DNA of 6,845 nucleotides, taken from contig SKOX01000077.1 of NCBI GenBank assembly GCA_007119835.1, positions 1-6,845 of the forward strand, in the 5' to 3' direction. The stretch comes from Paracoccaceae bacterium (GTDB taxonomy: Bacteria; Pseudomonadota; Alphaproteobacteria; Rhodobacterales; Rhodobacteraceae). Position numbers and translations under genes: made by a program. Of this stretch, positions 1 to 6,268 are shown in pieces. Numbering within the stretch: position 1 is the first letter of the stretch; each line of letters opens with the position of its first letter. Below the pieces are notes generated by a model. That model worked only from the letters and a program-made list of their open reading frames with translations, had not been told where the DNA came from and ran no database searches.

Positions 1-556
1 ATGATCCTCCTGTCCAACCGGAGAGCGCGGCAGCAGAGGCTGGCAACGCAAACCCTGGAACGGCCGGGCACTCTGCACTGATGCGGGGTGCTACCGCGAC
101 CATCAGCCAGCGCCCACGTGGAAGCATTGTGGAAGCAAGAGGGGACAAAGTGCTGCCAGTTTCTGCGCAATCCTGCGGACGGCGCGCGTGGGGCAGGGGG
201 CTCCAACTGACGGAAATGTCGAAGGAATACGCAAACGAGCGCAATTGTTCATGGTCTGTTCGACACGACTCATAACCTGAAGGTTGCAGGTTGAAGTTTA
301 GCGTAGATTTGGGTGCCGAGAGTGACACGCTGTCACCACTCCGGCGATCGCGTCTAGCCGTAGGATACTGGCGGGGTTACCGGGGCCGCTCTGCGGCTGC
401 TGGCACCGGCCTGAGCGTCATGCTAAACAGCCGCCGACGTGTTTTCGGGGCCTGGGACTTCATGCTTCATGCGGCAGACGACATGCTGTCAGAGCGCAGG
501 GACTGTCTTCCCAAGGGCGGCGGAAGCTTGGGCTGGCGGTCGATGCGGGGCGTAGG
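1..556. other. Gene-poor left end with no convincing CDS
   Basis: No reading frame here looks like a real protein. A 26-codon frame is open from base 1 to a stop at 79-81 and could be the tail of a gene starting outside the window, but its composition (many Arg and Gln) matches no family I recognise. The open frame at 81-275 has no family resemblance. The one starting with TTG at 291 runs antisense into the GlcG/HbpS gene. The stretch lies downstream of the minus-strand operon and should contain its transcription end, but I see no hairpin followed by a T-run on that strand. The one recognisable item is the tRNA-like fragment near 264-298. Confidence 0.6.
264..298 (+). pseudogene. Decayed tRNA-Met (CAU)-like 3' fragment
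   Basis: The bases CTCATAACC followed by GAAGGT and GCAGGTT (269-292) closely follow the anticodon loop, variable loop and start of the T arm of bacterial initiator tRNA-Met, with CAT at 271-273 in the anticodon position. The fragment is not functional. The five bases on either side of the loop do not pair, the T loop reads TTGAAGT instead of the usual TTCAAAT, the 3' side of the T stem does not complement GCAGG, and no acceptor stem or CCA follows. Such 3' tRNA pieces are classically left by integrative elements using tRNA genes as attachment sites, but no integrase is visible. The resemblance is from memory of tRNA sequences, not a covariance-model hit, and chance remains possible. Confidence 0.3.
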
Positions 557-982
557 TCAGCCCGTGTCGGCCTCGAGCCCCGCCGCCTCGATGGCCGCCA
601 CGGCACACGCCTCGTCATTGTCCGAGGAGTCGCCCGTAATTCCGACTGCGCCGAGGATCACACTGCCCCGCCGGATCAGGACGCCTCCCGGCACGGGGAC
701 GAGCGCGCCCCCGGCGAGCGCGTTCATTGCCTGGATGAAGTACGGCTGGCTTTCGGCCCGCACGAACAGTGCGCGCGAGCCAAGCCCCATCGCGACCGCG
801 CCCTTCGCCTTGCCCTGGGCGATCTCGGGACGCAGCGTGCTCGCCCCGTCCTGCCGAGCGAGGGCAAGCAGATGACCGCCCGCGTCAACGACGGCGACGG
901 TGATCGGCCGCAACCTCATCTCGCCGGCTCTGGAGAGGCACCCGTCGAGGATCCCCCGCGCGGTGGCAAGATCAAGCACCAT
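557..982 (-). CDS. GlcG/HbpS-family heme-binding-like protein
   Basis: A 141-residue protein of the GlcG/HbpS (Haem_degrading, formerly DUF336) family, close to the usual family length. Visible hallmarks are the N-terminal VAVVDAGGHLLALARQDGAS strand region, the KAKGAVAMGLGSRAL helix, and the C-terminal PGGVLIRRGSVILGAVGITG segment followed by DSSDNDEACAVAAIEAAGL. There is no signal peptide, so it should be cytoplasmic. Members sit in glycolate operons (GlcG) and in other oxidoreductase operons. Some bind heme, but the role of GlcG-type members is unsettled. I chose the ATG at 982 rather than the one at 1027 because GGAGGAG (988-994) precedes it at the right distance and the family start fits. 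The gene overlaps the end of the GntR regulator gene by 11 bases, implying translational coupling. It is the last gene of the operon. Confidence 0.85.
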   Translation of the reverse strand: MVLDLATARGILDGCLSRAGEMRLRPITVAVVDAGGHLLALARQDGASTLRPEIAQGKAKGAVAMGLGSRALFVRAESQPYFIQAMNALAGGALVPVPGGVLIRRGSVILGAVGITGDSSDNDEACAVAAIEAAGLEADTG

Positions 983-1682
983 CCTGTCTCCTCCACTTCG
1001 CGCCGTCGATCGAGAGGCCATAGGCACCCGCGATGACCACGGCCTTGCCGCGGACGTGGTCCCGCATGGTCGCGGTCAACGCTTCCTCGTCTCGGGCGCG
1101 GAGCTGCGCCATGATCATCTCGTGCTCGCGCACCGCTTTCTCCCACTGTTGCGGCGTCTTATGCGCTGAATAGCGCGCCCTGAGGATGCGCCCCGAAATC
1201 GATTTGTAGAGGTTGATCAGAGTGCGGTTGCGTGAGGCGGCCATGATCGCATCGTGGATCGCGCGATTGCGCGCGAAGTACGTCGTCTCATCGCCGCGTC
1301 GCCAGGCGTCGACCATGGCAGTGTGGTCGGCCTCGATCTCGGCGATCTCTGCGTCGGTGATGTGCCGGCAAGCAAGACCGCCCCCCGTCGCCTCGAGGGC
1401 CGCCACCACCTCGATCATCTCCTCGAGTTCCTCGCCGCCAATCTGCGCGACGCGGGCGCCGTGGTTTGGCAGAGTCTCGAGCAGGCGCTCGGCGGCGAGG
1501 ATCTTAATTGCCTCCCGCATCGGCGTGCGCGAGATGCCGAACTGCTCGCAGAGCTCGGACTCGTTCACTCGATCCCCCGGCGCCAGCCGGCCGCTAAGGA
1601 TCAGCTCGCGCAAGCGGTCGGCCGCCTCGTCATGGAGGTAGCGGCGCTGGATCGCGAGGGAGTTTTCGTTCGCAACGCTCAT
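972..1682 (-). CDS. GntR-family (FadR subfamily, FCD domain) transcriptional regulator
   Basis: A 236-residue regulator. Residues about 15-80 form the GntR winged helix-turn-helix: ADRLRELILSGRLAPGDRVN, then ESELCEQFGISRTPMREAIK and the wing LLETLPNHGARVA. Residues about 87-212 are the all-helical FCD ligand domain. Three histidines sit where FCD proteins hold a metal ion: H143 (in NRAIHDAI), H187 (in REHEMI) and H209 (in MRDHV). The fourth ligand, often Asp, is Asn139. FCD regulators with this site usually bind small carboxylates, such as glycolate (GlcC), lactate (LldR) or related acids. Its ATG overlaps the oxidase stop codon (ATGA, 1679-1682), so it is translated with the enzyme. I infer that it controls its own operon and possibly the divergent aminotransferase through the 4634-4745 region. 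The effector is unknown. Confidence 0.92.
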   Translation of the reverse strand: MSVANENSLAIQRRYLHDEAADRLRELILSGRLAPGDRVNESELCEQFGISRTPMREAIKILAAERLLETLPNHGARVAQIGGEELEEMIEVVAALEATGGGLACRHITDAEIAEIEADHTAMVDAWRRGDETTYFARNRAIHDAIMAASRNRTLINLYKSISGRILRARYSAHKTPQQWEKAVREHEMIMAQLRARDEEALTATMRDHVRGKAVVIAGAYGLSIDGAKWRRQDGA

Positions 1683-4633
1683 CGCTGTCCGCCTTTTTGC
1701 TGCCGAGTCGGAGTCTTCGGCAAGTCCAGGAATTCCGCAAGCACCCGGGCGACGTGCCGCGCTTCGCGGCCGGTGCCGTCGCGGATCTGGTGCCGGCAAG
1801 AGGTGCCGTCGGCGACGACAAGATCGTCCGGCTCCGCCGCGCGCAGCGCGGGGAAGAGGGCTGCCTCGCCCATGGCGAGGGAGGTTTCGACATGCTCGGA
1901 GCGGTAGCCGAAGGCGCCCGCCATCCCGCAGCAGCTCGACTCGATCGGCCGCACCTCGAGGCCGGGGACGGCGCGCAGCACCGTCTCGACGGCGCCCATG
2001 GCGCCGAAGGCCTTCTGGTGGCAGTGGCCGTGCAGGTGCGCGACCCGCCCGCCCCGGCTTGGGAAGGCAGGCACGCGGCCCACCGCCATATCGGCGGCGA
2101 GCGCCTCCTCGATCATGAGGGCCGCCTTCGCGAGCGGCGCCACTTCGTCGGGCGGCAGGAGGCTCGCGAACTCGTCCCGCATGGTGAAGAGGCAGGAGGG
2201 TTCGAGCCCGACGATGCGCGCGCCATGCACGACGAGGGGAGCGAGCGCGTCGAGGGTGCGCCGGGCCTCGCGTCTTGCCTTCTCCACCATGCCGGCCGCG
2301 AGGTAGGTGCGGCCGCAGCAGAGCGGGCGCCCCTCCGTCGCGACGCGGTGGCGCCTGTAGCCTGCCCAGTCGAGCACCGCCTCGGCCGCGGCGAGGTTTT
2401 CGGGCTCGAAGTAGCGGTTGAAGGTGTCGCCGAACAGCACGACGTCGCGCCCGTCGCCGCGAATCGGCCCGGGCGGCAGGTGGCGCTCGGTCCAGGGCCT
2501 GCGCCAGACGGGCAGCGTGCGGCGCGCCGAGAGGCCGGCGACCCGCTCGGAGAGCCAAGCGGCGCCGGGCAGCCGGTCGCGCAGGTTCAGCACGCCCCGC
2601 ATCCGGGCCGCAGCGGGCGCGTAAGCCGGCAACTCCGCCACGAGCCGCTCGCGCAGCGGCAGGCCGTGGCGCGCGTAATAGTGGTGAAGGAATTCGATCT
2701 TCATCTTCGCCATATCGACCCCGGTCGGGCATTCCCGGCGGCAGCCCTTGCAGGACACGCAGAGGTCCAGCGTCTCCTTCATCTCGTCGCCCGTGAAGGC
2801 GTCTGGTCCGAGCTGGCCCGAGATCGCGAGGCGCAGCGTGTTTGCCCGGCCGCGCGTTGAATGTCGCTCGTCCCGCGTTACCCGGTAGGAGGGACACATG
2901 ACCCCGCCCGCGAGCTTGCGGCAGGTGCCGTTATTGTTGCACATCTCGACCGCGCCGCCGAAGCCCTTCCAGTCGGACCAGTCGAGCGCGGTCCATGCCG
3001 GCTCGGGCGCCGCATAGTCCTGGGGAAAGCGCATCAGGTTGCGGTCGTCCATGGCGAGCGGCCGCACGATCTTGCCGGGATTGAGCCGGTTCTCGGGGTC
3101 GAACGCTTCCTTGACCGCCTCGAAGGCGCTCACCAGCCGCGGGCCGAACATTACTTCGTGGAACTCCGACCGCGAGATGCCATCGCCGTGCTCGCCCGAA
3201 TGCGACCCCTCGAACCGGCGCACGAGCGCGAAGGCCTCCTCGGCAATGGCCCGCATCGCCCGCACCCCATCAGCGGTCTTCATGTTGAGGATCGGCCGAA
3301 CGTGCAGGCAGCCGACCGAGGCGTGGGCATACCAGGTCCCCCGCGTGCCGTGCCGGGCGAAGAGCTCGGTGATCGCGTCGGTGTAGTCCGCGAGATGCTC
3401 GAGCGGCACGGCGCAATCCTCGATGAAGGAGATCGGCTTTCCGTCGCCCTTCATCGACATCATGATGTTGAGGCAGGCCTCACGCACACCCCATACCTCC
3501 GCCTGGACCACGGGCTCGCGCACATCGAGCACTGCGGCGGGGAAGCCATGGTCGGCCATACAGGAGTCCAGCTCCCGCAGTCGGGCATCGAGTGCGCCGA
3601 GATCGTCCCCTGCGAACTCGACGAGCAGCAGGCAGTCGGGCGCTCCGCGGGTGATCTGAGCGAGCGTTCGCGCCATCGCCGGGATCTCCGCACCGAGTGC
3701 CAGCACGTTGTTGTCGACAAGTTCTACCGCCACCGGCCCGAGCGCCACGAGATGCCGGGTCGTTTCCATCGCGTTCCGGAAGCTTGGGAAGTGGCAAATT
3801 CCCATCACCCGGTGGCGCGGCAGGGTCGAGAGCGCAAGGTCGATCGCGGTCGTGACGGCCAGCGTGCCTTCGGCACCGACAAGCAGGGCCGGATAGTTGG
3901 CCGGCTCGGGCAGGAGTGCGTCGAGGTTGTAGCCGCCTACGCGCCGCTGCACCTTCGGGAAGCGGGCCTCGATCTCGGCGGCCTCGCAGCGGGCGACGCG
4001 CACCGCTTTGGCCGCGATCGCTGCGGCGTGGTCGCCGCTGATCGCCTGAGTGGTGTCGCTCTTTCGCGCGAAGGTGAAGGGTGTGCCGTCGGCAAGCAAC
4101 GCCTCCACCCGAGTGACGTTATCCGACATCTTGCCATAGTGGATCGAGCGCGCGCCCGACGAGTTGTTGCCGGCCATCCCGCCGATCGTGCACCGGTTCG
4201 AGGTCGACGGCTCGACCGGGAAGAAGAGGCCGTCGCGCCGCAGCCGCGCGTTGAGCTGCTGGAGCACAGTCCCCGGGCGCACCCGGACGTGGCGCGCCGC
4301 GGGATCGTAATCGAGCACGCCGTGCAGGTGCCGGCTGAAGTCGATCACAAGTCCCGCGCCGAGTGGCTGGCCGTTCTGCGAAGTGCCGCCGCCGCGGGCG
4401 ATGACGGGCACGTCCTCCTCAGCGGCTATGGCAAGGATTGCCGCCACGTCGGCATCCGTTTTTGGAAAAACCACCCCGGCCGGCAAGATCTGGTAGATTG
4501 AAGCGTCCGTCGCGTAGCGCCCGCGCGTGCCCAAGTCGAGCGCGACGCCACCTTCAAGCGCTGCCTCAAGCCGGCGCTTGAGCTGCACATTGACCGAGAC
4601 GCGGCGCGCGGCCGGCGGCAGTTCATCCCGCAT
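1679..4633 (-). CDS. Fused FAD-linked / iron-sulfur D-2-hydroxyacid dehydrogenase (glycolate oxidase GlcD-GlcF-like)
   Basis: A 984-residue flavoprotein joining a GlcD-like half to a GlcF-like half, as in YdiJ and the large D-lactate dehydrogenases (about 940-1020 residues). The FAD_binding_4 domain spans about 50-260, with PVIARGGGTSQNGQPLGAG and GGMAGNNSSGARSIHYGKMSDN. The FAD-oxidase C-terminal domain spans about 265-525, with HASVGCLHVRP, SGEHGDGISRSEF and FDPENRLNPGKI. Cysteines C565, C571 and C580 come next, then a 4Fe-4S motif CVSCKGCRRECP (C625, C628, C631, C635). Two CCG cysteine-rich domains follow: C772/C773 with C814, and C871 with C901/C902 and C946. It should oxidise a D-2-hydroxyacid to the 2-oxoacid and pass electrons through Fe-S centres to a quinone or other acceptor. 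Glycolate, D-lactate and D-2-hydroxyglutarate are all possible substrates; the context favours glycolate. The ATG at 4633 has AGGAG seven bases upstream. An in-frame ATG at 4747 is less likely because it would span the promoter region. It is the first gene of the operon. Confidence 0.93.
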   Translation of the reverse strand: MRDELPPAARRVSVNVQLKRRLEAALEGGVALDLGTRGRYATDASIYQILPAGVVFPKTDADVAAILAIAAEEDVPVIARGGGTSQNGQPLGAGLVIDFSRHLHGVLDYDPAARHVRVRPGTVLQQLNARLRRDGLFFPVEPSTSNRCTIGGMAGNNSSGARSIHYGKMSDNVTRVEALLADGTPFTFARKSDTTQAISGDHAAAIAAKAVRVARCEAAEIEARFPKVQRRVGGYNLDALLPEPANYPALLVGAEGTLAVTTAIDLALSTLPRHRVMGICHFPSFRNAMETTRHLVALGPVAVELVDNNVLALGAEIPAMARTLAQITRGAPDCLLLVEFAGDDLGALDARLRELDSCMADHGFPAAVLDVREPVVQAEVWGVREACLNIMMSMKGDGKPISFIEDCAVPLEHLADYTDAITELFARHGTRGTWYAHASVGCLHVRPILNMKTADGVRAMRAIAEEAFALVRRFEGSHSGEHGDGISRSEFHEVMFGPRLVSAFEAVKEAFDPENRLNPGKIVRPLAMDDRNLMRFPQDYAAPEPAWTALDWSDWKGFGGAVEMCNNNGTCRKLAGGVMCPSYRVTRDERHSTRGRANTLRLAISGQLGPDAFTGDEMKETLDLCVSCKGCRRECPTGVDMAKMKIEFLHHYYARHGLPLRERLVAELPAYAPAAARMRGVLNLRDRLPGAAWLSERVAGLSARRTLPVWRRPWTERHLPPGPIRGDGRDVVLFGDTFNRYFEPENLAAAEAVLDWAGYRRHRVATEGRPLCCGRTYLAAGMVEKARREARRTLDALAPLVVHGARIVGLEPSCLFTMRDEFASLLPPDEVAPLAKAALMIEEALAADMAVGRVPAFPSRGGRVAHLHGHCHQKAFGAMGAVETVLRAVPGLEVRPIESSCCGMAGAFGYRSEHVETSLAMGEAALFPALRAAEPDDLVVADGTSCRHQIRDGTGREARHVARVLAEFLDLPKTPTRQQKGGQR

Positions 4634-4745
4634 GGCGTTCTCCTGCGCTTCGGTCACCTGACCGAGACCTGATAGCACGCGAAGCTTGCGCACTACAGAT
4701 ACATAATACAACATACGTAGGTCGGGTGCCGTAAGGGAGACACGC
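4634..4745. promoter_or_regulatory. Divergent promoter/operator region between oxidase operon and aminotransferase
   Basis: This 112-base gap separates two genes transcribed away from each other, so promoters for both must lie in or near it. Its core at 4692-4720 is AT-rich against GC-rich surroundings. CATAAT (4702-4707) is a possible -10 for the aminotransferase, and TATTAT (complement of 4703-4708) a possible -10 for the oxidase. Neither has a convincing -35 partner, so exact start points are not claimed. The core also carries three copies of ATACNNN and an imperfect inverted repeat (separate entry), which could be the operator for the GntR protein. Ribosome-binding sites lie at each end: AAGGGAGA (4733-4740) for the aminotransferase and AGGAG just before the oxidase ATG. 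Confidence 0.6.
4693..4720. repeat. Candidate operator: CTACnnAT-N12-ATnnGTAG with three 7-base ATACNNN repeats
   Basis: The arms CTACAGAT (4693-4700) and ATACGTAG (4713-4720) form an imperfect inverted repeat, with 6 of 8 positions symmetrical across a 12-base gap. Inside it, ATACATA, ATACAAC and ATACGTA follow each other head to tail from 4699 to 4719, and TACGTA (4714-4719) is itself a palindrome. The site overlaps the possible -10 elements of both divergent promoters, a position where a bound protein could control both. FadR-subfamily operators usually have a shorter spacer with GT and AC half-sites, so assignment to the neighbouring GntR protein is only a suggestion. Confidence 0.3.
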
Positions 4746-5939
4746 ATGACCTACCAGCCGGGCAGACACTTTCTCCAGATTCCGGGTCCGACGAACACGC
4801 CCCTGCCAATTCTGGCAGCCATTGCCCAGCCGACGATCGACCATCGGGGGCCCGAGTTTCAGGCCCTTGGGCGGGAAGTGCTCGCGGGCATCCGCGCCGT
4901 ATTCAAGACGAGCGGCCCGGTGGTGATCTACCCTGCTTCAGGCACCGGCGCCTGGGAGGCGGCCCTCGTCAACACGCTCTCGCCCGGCGACTCACTCCTG
5001 ATGTTCGAGACCGGCTGGTTCTCGACGCTCTGGAGCAAGATGGCGCGAAAGATCGGTCTCGAGCCCGAGGTGCTGCCCGGCGACTGGCGAACCGGCGCCG
5101 CTGCCGCGGTCATCGAGAGCCGGCTCGCCAAGGACCGTGAGCACCGGATCAAGGCGGTCTGCGTCGTCCACAACGAGACCTCGACCGGCGTCACCTCCGA
5201 CATCCCCTCGATCAGGCGCGCCATCGACAGCGCAGGCCACCCTGCCCTCCTCCTTGTCGACACCATCTCGTCGCTCGGCTCCATCGACTACCGTCACGAG
5301 GAATGGGGTGTCGACGTCACCGTCGGCGGCTCCCAGAAGGGGCTGATGCTGCCGCCGGGCCTGTCCTTCAACGCCGTCTCCGAGAAAGCGCGCGCTGCGG
5401 CGAAGTTCGCCCGGATGCCGCGCTCCTTCTGGGACTGGGAGGAGATGATCGCGGCGAACGCCAACGGCTTCTTCCCCTACACGCCGGCGTCCAACATGCT
5501 TCAAGGGCTCAAGGTCGCCCTCGACATGATGCGCGAGGAAGGGCTCGACGCCGTCTTCGCCCGTCACGATCGCGCCGCCTCCGCGACCCGCGCGGCAGTC
5601 GTCCACTGGGGCTTTGAAATCCAGTGCCGCAACGAGGCGGAGCACTCTTCGACACTGACGGCTGTGCGCCTTCCCGAGGGTCATTCGGCGGACGCGCTCC
5701 GTGCCGAAATCCTCGCGCGGTCGAACATGTCGCTCGGCAACGGGCTCGGGCCGCTCGCTGACCGGGTCTTCCGCATAGGTCATCTTGGCGACTTCCACGA
5801 CCTGATGGTGACAGGGACGATTTCGGGCGTCGAAATGGGCCTTGCTGCCCGCGGCATCCCGCACCGCAGCGGCGGCGTCGAGGCGGCACTTCGGGTGCTC
5901 AAAGGCAACAACGAGCCGGCGATCAGTGCCGCGGAATGA
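4746..5939 (+). CDS. Serine-glyoxylate aminotransferase-type class V PLP aminotransferase
   Basis: A 397-residue pyridoxal-phosphate enzyme of the AGT/SGAT family (class V, fold type I), full length for the family. Visible features are the N-terminal FLQIPGPTNTP, the phosphate-binding SGTGAWEAAL (65-74), HNETSTG (142-148), the cofactor-ring Asp172 in VDTISSLGS, the Schiff-base Lys198 in GGSQKGLMLPPGL, TPASNMLQGL, and the substrate-carboxylate Arg343 in FRIGHLGD. The expected reaction is transfer of an amino group from L-serine (or alanine or aspartate) to glyoxylate, giving glycine. SgaA of the serine cycle and BhcA (aspartate:glyoxylate) of the beta-hydroxyaspartate cycle belong to this fold; the other genes of that cycle are not in view. 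AAGGGAGA lies 5 bases before the ATG. Divergence from a 2-hydroxyacid oxidase supports a glyoxylate-consuming role. The donor cannot be fixed from the sequence. Confidence 0.9.
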   Translation: MTYQPGRHFLQIPGPTNTPLPILAAIAQPTIDHRGPEFQALGREVLAGIRAVFKTSGPVVIYPASGTGAWEAALVNTLSPGDSLLMFETGWFSTLWSKMARKIGLEPEVLPGDWRTGAAAAVIESRLAKDREHRIKAVCVVHNETSTGVTSDIPSIRRAIDSAGHPALLLVDTISSLGSIDYRHEEWGVDVTVGGSQKGLMLPPGLSFNAVSEKARAAAKFARMPRSFWDWEEMIAANANGFFPYTPASNMLQGLKVALDMMREEGLDAVFARHDRAASATRAAVVHWGFEIQCRNEAEHSSTLTAVRLPEGHSADALRAEILARSNMSLGNGLGPLADRVFRIGHLGDFHDLMVTGTISGVEMGLAARGIPHRSGGVEAALRVLKGNNEPAISAAE

Positions 5940-6268
5940 CAATGGGAGCGCGGAACAGCCGGCCCGTCGCCTGCGCCCCTGACGGAATTAGGAAGAAGGC
6001 AGGACCGGGAGGATCACCAATGCAACTCTTCAACCAGGCCGCGGCGGTCGTGTTGTTCGGCAGGCTCGCTTCCAGCGGGGCGGCAACTGCACAGCAGGGA
6101 ATCACTTTCGGCCAACCAAGCGAACGAGAAGCTCGTCGAGCCTTGCCTTCCTTGCTGCGCTAGTCACGGTGCTCTTGATCTACACGTACCTGCCGGATGT
6201 ATTGCGGCTGCTCGTCCGGGCCTTCTACAGGTTGAAAAGGCGCGCTTCTAAATAAGAGAGATCTCGTT
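5940..6268. other. Gap between aminotransferase and CoA-transferase without an intact gene of normal size
   Basis: This 329-base stretch contains the possible gene remnant at 6020-6255 (separate entry). An ATG overlapping the aminotransferase stop (ATGA, 5936-5939) opens a 75-codon frame that runs through to 6163, but its first 28 codons look non-coding and have no ribosome-binding site of note. I see no factor-independent terminator after the aminotransferase, so read-through into the CoA-transferase is possible. A short palindrome GAGATCTC (6258-6265) sits just before the CoA-transferase start. Confidence 0.5.
6020..6255 (+). pseudogene. Possible remnant of a transport gene or operon: signal peptide in one frame, membrane helix in another
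   Basis: An ATG at 6020 preceded by GGGAGG (6008-6013) opens a 47-codon frame ending at 6163. Its first 26 residues (MQLFNQAAAVVLFGRLASSG, then AATAQQ) look like a Sec signal peptide with a cleavage site near ATA-QQ, although the usual N-terminal Lys/Arg is missing. The rest has no domain. From about 6139 a different frame encodes a strong membrane helix, SLAFLAALVTVLLIYTYLPD, then a basic tail ending RLKRRASK at the stop 6253-6255. That frame has no start codon of its own. The helix resembles the last segment of TRAP permeases (DctM), and the signal peptide resembles that of a periplasmic binding protein. A deletion scar or a frameshifted small membrane protein would explain both. An intact 47-residue secreted peptide is the alternative. 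Confidence 0.3.

Noticed and set aside
385..397. Small hairpin GCCGC-TCT-GCGGC
   Set aside because: Five base pairs in GC-rich DNA with no T-run; common by chance.
510..532. Inverted repeat CCCAAG/CTTGGG just after the GlcG/HbpS gene as a terminator
   Set aside because: Only six base pairs around an 11-base loop, with no T-run following on the minus strand. Chance is likely.
291..875. Plus-strand 194-codon open frame starting with TTG
   Set aside because: More than half is antisense to the GlcG/HbpS gene. The start lies inside the tRNA-like fragment, and no domain or ribosome-binding site supports it.
983..1027. A longer GlcG/HbpS protein starting at 1027
   Set aside because: The extra residues are not family-like, whereas the ATG at 982 has a strong GGAGGAG and gives the usual family length.
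1683..2897. Extension of the GntR reading frame upstream of 1682 to give a 641-residue protein
   Set aside because: The upstream part lies out of frame within the oxidase gene and is low-complexity Arg/Ala/Pro-rich. The regulator's own start overlaps the oxidase stop in the usual ATGA manner.
2861..4501. A 546-codon open frame on the plus strand opposite the oxidase gene
   Set aside because: It is antisense to a gene with clear FAD and Fe-S motifs. Its translation shows no domain and is rich in Arg, His, Gly and Ala, as expected of a GC-rich shadow frame.
4634..4747. A longer oxidase starting at the ATG at 4747
   Set aside because: It would translate the whole divergent control region and overlap the aminotransferase start, and the added 38 residues match nothing expected. 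The ATG at 4633 has a clear AGGAG.
4992..5942. A 316-codon open frame on the minus strand opposite the aminotransferase
   Set aside because: It is antisense to a full-length gene with intact active-site motifs, and its translation has no recognisable family.
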